From: Bifidobacterium crudilactis
Lineage (GTDB): Bacteria > Actinomycetota > Actinomycetes > Actinomycetales > Bifidobacteriaceae
Assembly (NCBI RefSeq): GCF_000738005.1
Contig: NZ_JHAL01000002.1
Coordinates: forward strand, 1,052,634-1,116,633
Reading direction: 5' to 3'
Length of the DNA: 64,000 nt
Position 1 is the first letter of the stretch; each line of letters starts with the position of its first letter. The position numbers and the translations under genes are program-made. Below, in pieces: positions 1 to 8,937 of this stretch. Below the pieces are notes generated by a model. It was not told the DNA's origin. It did not search any database and saw only the letters and a program-made list of their open reading frames with translations.

Positions 1-1
1 G

Positions 2-388
2 AGCTTTCTCTTCTCCAAAGGCCTGAGATTCCGTAAAAACGACAAACGGTATCCCGGGCATCCGGATGTGGTGCTGCCGCGTTGGCATACCATCATCTTC
101 GTCAATGGCTGCTTCTGGCATGCGCATGACCAATGCGCGAAGTCGTCCACGCCAAAATCCAATGTCGAATTCTGGACGAAGAAACTCATGCGCAACAAGG
201 AACGAGATGCGCAGCAACAACGTGAGCTCCAGGAAGCCGGGTGGAATGTGCTCGTGGTCTGGGAATGCGAATTGGACCGAAAGCACCGGCAGGAACGTCT
301 GAACAGCCTCTACCGACAGATAGTCACTCCTCCTGAGGCGGAAGAGCATATTCAGACCTCCGATGTCACTCGTCGGACGCTAAGCTGA
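2..388 (+). CDS. vsr: Very short patch repair endonuclease Vsr, 3' part
   Basis: Vsr nicks DNA 5' of the T in T:G mismatches left by deamination of 5-methylcytosine and usually accompanies a cytosine-5 methyltransferase. The frame is open from base 2 to the stop at 386-388, so the 5' end lies outside the window. Visible family signatures are the segment HPDVVLPRW, then IIFVNGCFWHAHD with the metal-site and catalytic His residues, TPKSNVEFW, and the late VVWECE. The 128 visible residues cover most of a protein that is usually about 140-150 long, so only the N-terminus is missing. A partner methyltransferase would be expected just upstream, outside the window. Identification rests on these motifs and is firm; activity is not shown. 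Confidence 0.9.
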   Translation, partial: SFLFSKGLRFRKNDKRYPGHPDVVLPRWHTIIFVNGCFWHAHDQCAKSSTPKSNVEFWTKKLMRNKERDAQQQRELQEAGWNVLVVWECELDRKHRQERLNSLYRQIVTPPEAEEHIQTSDVTRRTLS

Positions 389-554
389 GAACAAGACTAA
401 CTGAGGTGTCACCTGCTCAACGACGAATACGGAGTGCGGACCTCTCAGACCGACTGGCACGCGAATACCGTCATACACCAAGCATTCGAACACAGCGAAG
501 GGCGTCAAGACGGTGCATACGCAACGGCCGATGATGCCCATAGGGGGAACAGCA

Positions 555-1595
555 ATGAATTCACCAACACCACATCCACACGGCACTCAAGCAAACAAGA
601 CGGTCAATGTCGCCATTCTCGGCGCCGGCGGCATAGCCAACACCATGGCGCGAACATTGCTCGCCATGAAATCCGACGAACGATACCGGGGACTCATCAA
701 CCCCTATGCCGTTGCGGCCAGGGACGGCGAGCGAGCGCGCGGCTTCGCCGAACGGTACGGATTCCCCGTCTCCTACGGTTCGTACGAGGATATGGTCGCG
801 GACCCGGATGTCGACCTGGTGTATATCGCCACCCCGCATAGCATGCATGCCGAGCAGGCACTGATGTGTCTGGAGGCGGGCAAACATCTTCTGGTCGAGA
901 AATCCTTCACGGCAAACGCCGCTCAGGCTGAGGAAGTATTATCCCTGTCCGAATCGAAGGGGCTGCTGTGCACCGAGGCCATCTGGACCAGATACATGCC
1001 CTCCCGCGGCATCATCAACGACATCATCGACTCGGGAACCATCGGCGAGGTGACCTCGGCAAGCGCCAACCTGGGCTACCCCATCACCGCCAACGCCAGG
1101 CTCGTCGAGCCAGAACTCGCCGGAGGCGCACTGCTCGACGTGGGTGTGTACCCATTGAACTTCCTTGATATGGCCCTGCAGGGCAGGGAACCCTCAAGAA
1201 TCGCCAGCGCATACCAGCCGTACGGCACCGGTGTCGACGCACAGAGCTCCACCACCTTGTTCTATGACGACGGCATCATGGCCGTGGCCACGAGTTCGAT
1301 GCTGGGCCAATCGGATCGCACCGGGTGCGTATGGGGAACCAAGGGCGTGCTGGTCTGCCAGAACGTCAACGACATTTCCTCCATCGTGGTGTATGGACCG
1401 GGGTATGAGGTGGTAGGCGACTATCCGATACCTCCGCAACTCACCGGATACGAGTACGAGGTCGCCTCTGCGGCTCAGGCAATACGTGACGGCGCCACCG
1501 AATGCAGTGAGATGCCCCACAGCGACACCTTGAGAATCATGCGCATGATGGATGAGATACGAGGCATCTGGGGACTGCGCTATCCCTTCGAGTGA
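555..1595 (+). CDS. Gfo/Idh/MocA family NAD(P)-dependent oxidoreductase
   Basis: A soluble dehydrogenase of the glucose-fructose oxidoreductase / inositol dehydrogenase family. The N-terminal Rossmann fold is marked by VAILGAGGIANTMA close to the start, followed by DLVYIATPHSMHAEQA and the EAGKHLLVEKSF segment that carries the conserved lysine of the E-K-P-like motif. The C-terminal half contains GGGALLDVGVYPLNF-like sequence (seen as GGALLDVGVYPLNF), typical of the substrate-binding domain. ATG 555 is chosen because GGGGGA lies six bases upstream; an in-frame ATG at 513 has no such site. At 346 residues it has normal family length. The substrate cannot be read from sequence; it is probably a sugar, polyol or trans-dihydrodiol. 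It stands alone with a hairpin after it and a convergent transporter gene beyond. Confidence 0.85.
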   Translation: MNSPTPHPHGTQANKTVNVAILGAGGIANTMARTLLAMKSDERYRGLINPYAVAARDGERARGFAERYGFPVSYGSYEDMVADPDVDLVYIATPHSMHAEQALMCLEAGKHLLVEKSFTANAAQAEEVLSLSESKGLLCTEAIWTRYMPSRGIINDIIDSGTIGEVTSASANLGYPITANARLVEPELAGGALLDVGVYPLNFLDMALQGREPSRIASAYQPYGTGVDAQSSTTLFYDDGIMAVATSSMLGQSDRTGCVWGTKGVLVCQNVNDISSIVVYGPGYEVVGDYPIPPQLTGYEYEVASAAQAIRDGATECSEMPHSDTLRIMRMMDEIRGIWGLRYPFE

Positions 1596-1601
1596 TTCAG
1601 A

Positions 1602-1646
1602 AACGCAGTGCCGAGTGGTGCTCAACACACCCGTCGGCGCTGCGTT
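1602..1646. terminator. Hairpin at a convergent junction
   Basis: AACGCAGTGCCGA (1602-1614) pairs with TCGGCGCTGCGTT (1634-1646): 13 pairs, one of them G-U on the + strand. It lies seven bases after the oxidoreductase stop and 22 bases beyond the ykoE-like stop, so it could end transcripts from both sides. There is no clear U tract, so termination is an inference. Confidence 0.55.
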
Positions 1647-1668
1647 CCTAGATGCACAGTCCGATTGG

Positions 1669-2298
1669 TCACACGGTTCCTGTGACGGCACGACCGGATG
1701 CGAAACGACTCAACGCTCCTGTTTTGGCGATGCCGATATACAGCACCCACATCAATGCGCCCGAAATAACCGCACCGGAGATGGCGTTCGTGATGATATT
1801 CACCAGCGCGAAGCTACCGGTGATGCGCACGCCTGCATACGTGGTGAAGAAGGAGAACACCGAGCCTGCTATCCCGGTCAACACCCCCGCGAAGACCGCT
1901 GACCAGATATCCCAACGCCTGTACAGCAATATCAGAAATGCCAGTTCGGTGAACGCTCCTTGAACTAGCCCTGCGACAATCGAGCCCGCGAATCCCCACT
2001 GATTGCCGAGCAGCATCTCCAGCACGGCGCCAACCAGTTCCGCGTAGAGCGCGGCGCCGGGTTTGCGGATAATCAGCGCGGCGATAACGCCCGCAAAATA
2101 CCAGAACCCGCTGAGTATGCCCTCCAGCCCCGGGACGACGCCCGCAAGCAGGGCGGAAGGTGCAGTAACCACAAAATCGAAGACCCAGAACACCAATCCC
2201 GAAGCTACGGCTATGACCGATGCGATGGTGATGTCGATGGGTCGCCACCGATAGTCAGGCTTCGACAGCGTCGAAGCGTTGGTATGTTGTGCAGACAT
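1669..2298 (-). CDS. YkoE-type ECF transporter S component (thiamine-related)
   Basis: An integral membrane substrate-binding subunit of an energy-coupling factor transporter. The protein is hydrophobic with about six membrane segments. It carries VIAALIIRKPGAALYAELVGA and a following LLGNQWG, which match the YkoE family, whose Bacillus member takes up the thiamine precursor HMP. ATG 2298 is preferred over longer frames because AGAGGAGAG precedes it; the 209-residue product matches the family length. A TPP riboswitch directly upstream supports a thiamine-related substrate. No ATPase or EcfT-like subunit (YkoD/YkoC) is adjacent, so it would need energizing subunits encoded elsewhere. Family is firm; exact substrate is inferred. 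Confidence 0.85.
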   Translation of the reverse strand: MSAQHTNASTLSKPDYRWRPIDITIASVIAVASGLVFWVFDFVVTAPSALLAGVVPGLEGILSGFWYFAGVIAALIIRKPGAALYAELVGAVLEMLLGNQWGFAGSIVAGLVQGAFTELAFLILLYRRWDIWSAVFAGVLTGIAGSVFSFFTTYAGVRITGSFALVNIITNAISGAVISGALMWVLYIGIAKTGALSRFASGRAVTGTV

Positions 2299-2382
2299 TG
2301 CTCTCCTCTGATAAATGCCCTGCCGCCGGTGTTCAGCGCAGGACCGGGTATCACGAGAAAGAGGAATACCAAGATAGGCATT

Positions 2383-2464
2383 GACTTCGTTCGACGGTAT
2401 TAGCCGTGTCACGTTCAACGGTCGGAGACTGTCGTCTCCCTCTCAGCTTTCCAGCTCCCGTGTC
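2383..2464 (-). promoter_or_regulatory. TPP riboswitch (THI box) upstream of the ykoE-like gene
   Basis: Read on the minus strand from 2464, the sequence shows the THI-box landmarks in order: GAC (P1), CGGGAGC, GCTGAGAGGG, GACCGTTGAAC, then a P4/P5 arm and GAAGTC closing P1. In the P4/P5 arm CGT pairs with ACG and ACGG with CCGT around CTAAT. The common form has CCT/AGG and CCGG/CCGG, so the pairing is kept with different bases. About 85 bases separate it from the start codon. That spacer contains CCTGC...GCAGG, which could form the expression-platform hairpin. TPP binding would be expected to switch the gene off. Confidence 0.87.
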
Positions 2465-2554
2465 TTGCAAGAACATAAGGTAAGGGCAACGCTGGACAGT
2501 ATGAACAGGGAGTGAATCCATGAATTTGCACATACGCTGAGCCATAATGGTTGC

Positions 2555-3895
2555 ATGGGCACTAGCAGTGGATTCGCCGTCGTGGATTTCGAGACCACCG
2601 GTCTCAGTGCGGCACGAGGTGATCGCGCGATAGAGGTAGGCATCGTCCAGGTCGCACCGGACGGCACGATAGAGGACAAGGCCGAGACCTTGATTCATGT
2701 TGAACGCGACCTCGGCTTGCAGTCCCTGCACCACATCAATGCCGCAGAACTTATGCATGCCCCGGACTTTGCCGGAATCGCCCGCCGATTCGCCAAGCTG
2801 CTCGAGCACCGGGTTTTCGTGGCCCACAACGCCGCCTTCGACTCATCGTTTCTTGCCAATGAATATGCACGACTCGGGTATCGCATCCCCGTTAACGATG
2901 TCAATACCGTATGCACGCTGAAACTTGCCCGAAGGATACTCGGCGTCGGCGCTCTGGCTAAGTGCTGTGCAATGTGCGGAATCGACAATGCCGACGCCCA
3001 CAGCGCCCTGAGCGATGCCCAAGCCACCGCTGAGCTGTTGGGTATCTTTCTCGCGGAAGACCCGGGATGGAATGCATGGTCGCGCAGCATGCAGGATGCT
3101 GCGGAAAGCATCTGGCCGGACATCCGGGAAGAGGAACGAGCCTGGCTTCCCCGCCGAAGCCACGAATCGCCATCCGAGGCTCAGGAATCCATGCTTGGCG
3201 GCACGCTCCACTCCTCCGTCGAGCACGGTCTGAGCGCATTGATTGCACGAGGATGCCCCGAAGATTCACCGGTCGAAGCAAGCTCAGAAACCGTGTCAAG
3301 CTACACCCGGCTGTTGAATGCCTCATTGACGAACGGGCGGCTCTCGGAGCATGACAGCATCGCTCTCGCCAATTTGTCCTGTGAACTCAGGCTCAGTCAG
3401 CACCAATGCGCACGCATCCATGAGTCGTATGTGCTCGAAGTCGCCCAGGCCCTGTGGGAGGATGGCGTACCAGCGAAAGATGACCTGGATGCGCTGGCGA
3501 AGATCGGACAGGCGCTGTCCGTTCGTCCGAGCGTCATCGAACAAGCCACAAGAATCGACACGAATGAGCACCTGACAAGCGCCATACCCGTCATCACCCA
3601 TGCGGTTGACCATGCCGCCAACGCCTATCATCGCTTGACGCTTGCGGAAGGCGATCGTCTCGCGCTGACCGGCAGCATGTCCAGAAGACGCAGTGAATGG
3701 GAGGAGATACTCAGGGCGCTCGGTATTGCTCCTCAAGCGGCTGTTACGAAGGCCACGAGGGTGCTTGTCGCAGCCGACCCGGACACCGAATCGACCAAGG
3801 CACGCAAAGCGCGAGCGTATCAGATTCCCATCGTCGACGAACCATGGCTTGAGCGTGCCGTCAGCAACGGCATCGATGCATCCATTGCCGACTGA
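2555..3895 (+). CDS. DEDDh 3'-5' exonuclease with C-terminal BRCT domain
   Basis: The N-terminal 170 residues form a DnaQ-like exonuclease domain: VVDFETTGLS (Exo I with D and E), HNAAFDSSFL (Exo II) and the HSALSDAQAT segment (Exo III with catalytic His and Asp). A middle region of about 180 residues is unassigned. The last 85 or so residues (GDRLALTGSMSRRRSEW to VDEPWLERAV) look like a BRCT domain. The combination suggests a DNA repair or replication accessory exonuclease rather than the epsilon subunit of a DnaE polymerase, but the partner is unknown. No Shine-Dalgarno site precedes ATG 2555. A CATAAT hexamer at 2543-2548 would place the transcript start at or near the ATG, so the message may be leaderless. 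Confidence 0.85.
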   Translation: MGTSSGFAVVDFETTGLSAARGDRAIEVGIVQVAPDGTIEDKAETLIHVERDLGLQSLHHINAAELMHAPDFAGIARRFAKLLEHRVFVAHNAAFDSSFLANEYARLGYRIPVNDVNTVCTLKLARRILGVGALAKCCAMCGIDNADAHSALSDAQATAELLGIFLAEDPGWNAWSRSMQDAAESIWPDIREEERAWLPRRSHESPSEAQESMLGGTLHSSVEHGLSALIARGCPEDSPVEASSETVSSYTRLLNASLTNGRLSEHDSIALANLSCELRLSQHQCARIHESYVLEVAQALWEDGVPAKDDLDALAKIGQALSVRPSVIEQATRIDTNEHLTSAIPVITHAVDHAANAYHRLTLAEGDRLALTGSMSRRRSEWEEILRALGIAPQAAVTKATRVLVAADPDTESTKARKARAYQIPIVDEPWLERAVSNGIDASIAD

Positions 3896-4084
3896 ACACA
3901 TCAGCAGGAGAGACCGAAATTCCGGCAGCGGCAGGACTATGTCCGAAACGACAAAACCTGAAATGGCACTGTTCGAAATATCACAGTGGAATCGCATCCA
4001 CCTGCAACCAGTATGCTAGGTGTTGAAGAAACTCCATTACTTAGGGCACCAAGGTGCCGCAGCGGAAAGAGAACCATCAATCTT

Positions 4085-4390
4085 ATGGCACTGAGCAAGA
4101 AACAGATCAAGCAGTTGCGCGCGTTGGCCAACCACCTTAATCCTCTGATCATCGTAGGTAAGAACGATCTTTCGGATGCCGCGTATGCCCAGGCCGATGA
4201 GACCCTGGAAAAGCACGAGTTGGTCAAATGCACGGTTCTCGACGGGTCGGGACTTGACGCAAAGGACGCTGCTCAACATCTTGCGGACCGCCTTCGCGCG
4301 CAGGTCGTGCAGGTCATCGGCAACAGATGCGTAATCTACCGCGAGACGCATGACGAAAAGGTCACAAAAATCAGATTGGTGCGCGAATAA
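4085..4390 (+). CDS. YhbY/CRM-domain RNA-binding protein
   Basis: A 101-residue protein made of a single CRM domain. The family binds the large ribosomal subunit precursor and helps assembly. Visible signatures are LSKKQIKQLRALANHL at the start, IIVGKNDLSD with the GxxG-like loop (VGKN), and the late QVIGNRCVIYR. A longer in-frame extension back to 3986 lacks homology, so ATG 4085 is taken; it has only a weak, distant purine-rich stretch upstream (GGAAAGAG). It is monocistronic here and is followed directly by a palindromic repeat element. Confidence 0.87.
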   Translation: MALSKKQIKQLRALANHLNPLIIVGKNDLSDAAYAQADETLEKHELVKCTVLDGSGLDAKDAAQHLADRLRAQVVQVIGNRCVIYRETHDEKVTKIRLVRE

Positions 4391-4402
4391 CACCTTGGGT
4401 GA

Positions 4403-4473
4403 GATAACTGCACTACTAGGACAGCAATGTGGCAAACAATTCTCGCAAAAGCTGTCCTTGTAGTGCAGTTATT
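4403..4473. repeat. Family A 71-bp palindromic element, copy 1
   Basis: Arms of 23 bases begin with GATAACTGCACTAC and close with GTAGTGCAGTTAT; there is one internal mismatch (CTACTAGG against CCTTGTAG) and the terminal pair is lost. The 25-nt loop is, as its reverse complement, clearly similar to the loops of copies 3 and 5, so this copy is inserted in the opposite orientation. It lies between the convergent yhbY-like and DMT genes, 12 bases from each. A role as bidirectional terminator is possible but there is no U tract. Confidence 0.88.
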
Positions 4474-4484
4474 GCATTACGACG

Positions 4485-5582
4485 TCAGAATAATCTGACG
4501 ATGATGGCTCCTGCTAAGAGCACTGCTACTCCCAGCATCTGCATTGCCGTGACGGCACGCTTGGGTGCGTGAAGCAGCCCGAACCGGTCCACGGCCAGCC
4601 CACCGCATATCTGACCCAGCAGCACAATCACCACCGTGAGTCCTGTCCCCAGGACCGGAGCCAGATACGAGTTCCCGAATACGAAGAGCGCCCCGAGCAG
4701 TCCTCCGACCCACGTCCACCATGGGGTTTTTCCCATAAGCGTCAACCATCGGACGCCAGGACGAGCTGTTGCAACCGTATCGAGTTCCACAGGACTTTCT
4801 TTACAGTGCACCGTTTCGTTCCGTGAAGTCCGTTGGCGTCGGCCCCGGAGTCTGGCGTAGCCCAAGGCCTCCTGGAGCACGACGATAACGGTCAACAGCA
4901 GCAGGCCGATGATGAAGGATATGAAGGACGCGAGGGTGGCGGACCCCAATTCACTGCCCAGATGACCGTTGATTGCGGTCTGCCCTGCGCTGATGGCGCC
5001 CAGGATGATTCCGGCGACCTGCCACGGCCAAGGTCCACGCGTGGAAGACCGCAGATTGTTCTCATTGCCACGTGCAGTTATGCCTTGTGTCGATGGGACT
5101 CCCGCGGGACGGAAATCAGGCAGAACCACCGCGAGAACAATGCCCACGACGGCAAGCAGTATGCCGAAAGCCCGCATGCCGGTCATCGGATGCGCCGTCA
5201 GCCCGAACCAGCCTCCCATATCTATGACGTTGCTGGCGATAATCTGCCCCAAAATCGGCATCACCACCGTCTGAACGGCTCCGAGCTTAGGAAAGAGGAG
5301 AATGTTGCCGGTCAGGAACAATACGCCCAGCACGCCGCCCAGCCAGATCCACCACGGTTCAGCAGCCACGAAACCTTCGGGGAGATAGCTGCCTCCTTCC
5401 GCGAAAGTGACGATGAGCCACAGCACCAGGGTGCCGACGATGAATGAGACGAGCGATGCCTTGAACGGAGAACGCAGCACCTTGCGGAGCTGAGAGTTTA
5501 TCGCCGTCTGAATCGGCAGGCCAAAACCTATGGCAATCCCGAAAATCATCGGCAGCAATGAGGCCGCCATACCCGAAATCAT
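4485..5582 (-). CDS. DMT-type permease of the DUF606/YdcZ family (duplicated)
   Basis: A polytopic membrane protein of 365 residues with about ten hydrophobic segments in two related halves. Each half begins with a similar GxAIGFGLPIQTAINSQL / GAISAGQTAINGHL segment and contains a WWxWxGGxLG motif (WWIWLGGVLG and WWTWVGGLLG). This internal duplication is typical of the two-domain DUF606 (YdcZ) proteins, which belong to the drug/metabolite transporter clan. Start 5582 is preferred because AGGGGGAG precedes it. The gene follows the FGGY kinase by 73 bases on the same strand, so the two may be co-transcribed; whether the permease brings in the kinase's substrate is unknown. Confidence 0.8.
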   Translation of the reverse strand: MISGMAASLLPMIFGIAIGFGLPIQTAINSQLRKVLRSPFKASLVSFIVGTLVLWLIVTFAEGGSYLPEGFVAAEPWWIWLGGVLGVLFLTGNILLFPKLGAVQTVVMPILGQIIASNVIDMGGWFGLTAHPMTGMRAFGILLAVVGIVLAVVLPDFRPAGVPSTQGITARGNENNLRSSTRGPWPWQVAGIILGAISAGQTAINGHLGSELGSATLASFISFIIGLLLLTVIVVLQEALGYARLRGRRQRTSRNETVHCKESPVELDTVATARPGVRWLTLMGKTPWWTWVGGLLGALFVFGNSYLAPVLGTGLTVVIVLLGQICGGLAVDRFGLLHAPKRAVTAMQMLGVAVLLAGAIIVRLF

Positions 5583-5655
5583 CGCACTCCCCCTCTGCCC
5601 AAAACATTGCCGGTTAGCGAGTCGACGGATGCCGTCGCCCACCCGTACCCATACG

Positions 5656-7266
5656 TCAACGGATACTACTCAGCGCGGGGTATAGCTTGCGGAAGTCCGC
5701 ATACGCCCGCTCATAGATGCCGGCATCGGCCGCATGCGTCGTGACGATTCGGCTGCTGCGCAATCTGCGAAGCTCCGTCATCAGCCCGTTGAAATCCATC
5801 GTCTCGTCATCGGCAGATGCACCGGTCCGCCCTCGACTTTTCGGCCACTGCACCAAGTACGCCAGAGCGACCGCGGGCATGAACTCGGCATTGTCGAAGA
5901 CCTCGATATCGTGACCAAGGACATCGGCGAGAATCTGGCACCAAAGCTCTTCGCGGGCTCCTCCGCCGATGAGCGTGATTTCATCGATGCCACCATCGAA
6001 GCGCTCCATGCCTTGACGCAGCGAGAACGCGACCCCTTCAAGACTTGCACGCACCATGTCCGACAGGGTGCTTTCCAATCCGAGACCCACGAAAGACCCT
6101 CTGATGGCGGTATCCATGACAGGAAAACGCTCTCCTGCGAAATAGGGAAGACAGAGCACGCCGTGACTCCCCGGCACGCTGCCCGCCAACAATTCGGACA
6201 TGCGCCGGTATCGGTCCTGACCGTGCAGGGTGTCCTGACCGCACACCCCGTCCTGAGCATCCGGTTTTTCCCCGCCTGCGACCAAAGTGCGAGCCGCCCA
6301 GCGGTGAATATTACCGGCGTTCAGGAACGGAACCCCATTGATGAAACCGCCTGGAGTCGAGCACGCCAGATTCGCCACACCCGGCACATCGATAAGCGGT
6401 TCCTGTGAGATTCCGGCGATCCAGCCCGAAGTCCCGATATTGATGTTGTACTGCCCGGCGTGGCTGACACCGCTGGCCAATGTGGTGGCTCCAGCATCAC
6501 CGATGCCTGCGTATACGGCGGTCCCGGGCGCGAAGGATGCGACTGCCGAGATGTCGCAATCAACGCTCCCGACCTGGTCCTGCGGAACATGCAGCTCGGG
6601 GAATATCCTCATTCCCACCCCGGCGGCCTCCAACAGCGTGGAATCCCATTGTCTGGTATGAATGTTCATCGCGCCTGACGTCGAGCAAGCCGTCACATCA
6701 CCGATATAGTCTCCGGTCAAACGGCTGATGATGTAATCCTTGGCGTCGAAGAGCACATGGGCCGTACGTGCGAATATCTCAGGCTCATGCGCCTTGACCC
6801 ACATGAGTTTCGGCAAAGGCAGGGACCCTTCGCATCGGTTGCCCACGACGCTACGAAAACTCCGCTCTCCGTACCGTTCCGCGAGCATAGCCGACTCTTC
6901 GTCCGCGCGTCCGTCCGAATAGAGTATCGCCGGTCGGAGCGGTCTGCCGTCGGTATCCACCAGAATCAGGTCCTGCATCTGACCACTGAGCACGATGCCG
7001 CTCACATCCTTGGGCTGCACCTCGGGATAAGCCTGCTCCAGCACCAGATGCCATGCCTCAAGAAAGCACTTCCACCAGTCTTCGGGATGCTGTTCACGGC
7101 CTTCGACACCCACATCGGGATTTTGCAGAGCAACGCTCGCGGATGCCATGATGCCACTCAGTCCGGCACCCGAAGTACTCACCGTAGCGTCGACATCGTC
7201 GCACACCGACACCAGAACCGCTTTGACCGCCGTGGTTCCCACGTCGAAAGTCGCTATATACGCCAT
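5656..7266 (-). CDS. FGGY-family carbohydrate kinase, xylulokinase-like
   Basis: An ATP-dependent sugar or polyol kinase. The N-terminus shows FDVGTTAVKAVL, the phosphate-binding loop of the ASKHA fold. GIVLSGQMQDL follows, and then GIGDAGATTLASGV, with the catalytic Asp expected at GDAG. The C-terminal half has INIGTSGW and IGGGAREELWCQILADVLG, which match xylulokinases. Length (536) is slightly above the usual 480-510, mainly through insertions near residues 30-45 and 330-350. The substrate may be xylulose, but other FGGY members look alike, so no symbol is given. It precedes the DMT permease. No sugar isomerase is nearby. Confidence 0.82.
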   Translation of the reverse strand: MAYIATFDVGTTAVKAVLVSVCDDVDATVSTSGAGLSGIMASASVALQNPDVGVEGREQHPEDWWKCFLEAWHLVLEQAYPEVQPKDVSGIVLSGQMQDLILVDTDGRPLRPAILYSDGRADEESAMLAERYGERSFRSVVGNRCEGSLPLPKLMWVKAHEPEIFARTAHVLFDAKDYIISRLTGDYIGDVTACSTSGAMNIHTRQWDSTLLEAAGVGMRIFPELHVPQDQVGSVDCDISAVASFAPGTAVYAGIGDAGATTLASGVSHAGQYNINIGTSGWIAGISQEPLIDVPGVANLACSTPGGFINGVPFLNAGNIHRWAARTLVAGGEKPDAQDGVCGQDTLHGQDRYRRMSELLAGSVPGSHGVLCLPYFAGERFPVMDTAIRGSFVGLGLESTLSDMVRASLEGVAFSLRQGMERFDGGIDEITLIGGGAREELWCQILADVLGHDIEVFDNAEFMPAVALAYLVQWPKSRGRTGASADDETMDFNGLMTELRRLRSSRIVTTHAADAGIYERAYADFRKLYPALSSIR

Positions 7267-7411
7267 ACCAGCATCATATCGTCGTGGACCACTGCAGACC
7301 GCACAGCATCGCTATGGATGATTGACCAGATCCCGCACAGGCGTACGCATACGGCTGCATGCGCGAAGAGTCATGCACAATCGGCCATGCAGCAATCCCC
7401 TACCACGGAAA

Positions 7412-8785
7412 TCATCCTTCGTCCTTGTCCTGGTGCAGGACCTCGCGGATGCGTTCGAGCCTCGGCCCTATCTCGCGTTCATATCCGCGATCGTTTGGAG
7501 TGTAGTACTGCCGGCCCTCCAGCTCGTCGGGCATGTACTGCTGTGATGCGACCGCCCCCGGCGCATCGTGCGCATACTGGTATCCTTCGTGATTTCCCCA
7601 AGCCTTCATCAGTGCGGTCGGTGCGTTGCGCAGATGAAGCGGGACCTGACCAATCAACCCGGCATCAACATCAGCGAGCGCCTGATTGATGGCCATGTAG
7701 CTGGCATTGGACTTCGGTGCCGTCGCCACAGCGATCACGGCCTCGGAAAGAATGATTCTCGCCTCAGGCATCCCGACCAGCGCCACGGCCTGCGCAGCGG
7801 CCACGGTGGTCTGCAGTATCTGCGGTGCAGCCATCCCCACTTCCTCCGCAGAGGCGATGATGATGCGTCTGGCGATGAAACGAGGGTCTTCCCCCGCACG
7901 CAGCATCCTGGCCAGGTAGTGCAGGGCCGCATCGACGTCCGAACCTCGCATGGATTTGATGAATGCGCTGGCCACATCGTAATGGTCATCGCCTTGACGG
8001 TCATACCGAACCGTGGCGATGTCCATGACCTTGGACACCACATCGGGTGTGATAATCGCTTTGCGCGCACCTTTTTTACGGGTCTTGTCGCCGGTCAGCG
8101 CACCTGCAGCCGCTTCGAGTATCGTCAGCGACTTTCTCGCGTCGCCGCCTGCGAGACGGATGATCTCGTCTATGGCGGCATCGTCGGCTTTGACCTCGTC
8201 GGCCAGACCACGCGCGTCGTGAAGGGCGCGCTCCAGCAGCACTTTCAGGTCCTGCGCTTCGAGCGCTTCGAGCTTTACGACGACCGAGCGGGAAAGCAGT
8301 GGAGAGATAACCGAAAAACTGGGGTTTTCCGTGGTGGCGGCGATGAAGGTCACATCACGGTTCTCCACGCTGGGCAGCAGGGCATCCTGCTGTGATTTCG
8401 AAAAGCGGTGGACCTCGTCGATGAACAGCACCGTTTCCTTGCCTTCAGTGACCAGGCGGTCGTGTGCTCGCTGCAACACGTCTCGCACATCCTTTACGCC
8501 GGAAGTCACGGCGGAGAGCTCTTCGAACACTCTGCCGGATTGTCTGGCGACGATATACGCCAAGGTGGTTTTCCCGACTCCCGGAGGTCCGAAGAGAATC
8601 ACTGAGCTCGGGGCCGTAAGCGACTGACTCGAGCGCTGGGAGGCCAGTCTTCGCAACGGCGAGCCTTCACTCAGCACCTTTGCCTGCCCCAGCACCTCAT
8701 CCAAGGATGTCGGACGCATCCTGACGGCCAACGGCAGGGTATGGTCATCAGGTGCGTCGGCCGTACCGAATAAATCGTCTACCAT
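7412..8785 (-). CDS. rarA: Replication-associated recombination protein A (RarA/MgsA)
   Basis: An AAA+ ATPase of the clamp-loader/RuvB branch that acts at stalled replication forks. Visible are LAVRMRPTSLDEVLGQ near the start, Walker A GPPGVGKTT, Walker B LFIDEVHRF, sensor 1 ATTENPSF, and the C-terminal tetramerization part with GCDVDAALHYLARML-like sequence (here GSDVDAALHYLARML). The region QYAHDAPGAVASQQYMPDEL near the C-terminus is typical of the family. Length 457 is normal. It lies 283 bases downstream of the DUF3516 helicase on the same strand. A LexA-like site lies in that gap. Confidence 0.95.
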   Translation of the reverse strand: MVDDLFGTADAPDDHTLPLAVRMRPTSLDEVLGQAKVLSEGSPLRRLASQRSSQSLTAPSSVILFGPPGVGKTTLAYIVARQSGRVFEELSAVTSGVKDVRDVLQRAHDRLVTEGKETVLFIDEVHRFSKSQQDALLPSVENRDVTFIAATTENPSFSVISPLLSRSVVVKLEALEAQDLKVLLERALHDARGLADEVKADDAAIDEIIRLAGGDARKSLTILEAAAGALTGDKTRKKGARKAIITPDVVSKVMDIATVRYDRQGDDHYDVASAFIKSMRGSDVDAALHYLARMLRAGEDPRFIARRIIIASAEEVGMAAPQILQTTVAAAQAVALVGMPEARIILSEAVIAVATAPKSNASYMAINQALADVDAGLIGQVPLHLRNAPTALMKAWGNHEGYQYAHDAPGAVASQQYMPDELEGRQYYTPNDRGYEREIGPRLERIREVLHQDKDEG

Positions 8786-8923
8786 AGAACCTCCTGCAGG
8801 TACCTCAGTACCTTACGCCCATCGTTTTCCAAAGCCCATTTCTCGTGCTGCCCGCAAACCGGCAAGACTTGTGAAGCAAGGTATGTGAAGCATGGCCTGC
8901 CATCACCATCGAACCCAGTATTC

Positions 8924-8937
8924 GAACATCCGTTCTA
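8924..8937. promoter_or_regulatory. Possible LexA-type site upstream of rarA
   Basis: CGAACATCCGTTCT differs by one base from the actinobacterial SOS pattern CGAAC-N4-GTTCG and shares its first seven bases with the perfect box upstream of recA. It lies 139 bases before the rarA start, in a 283-base gap (8786-9068) where I see no convincing gene. Binding and SOS control are inference. Confidence 0.4.
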
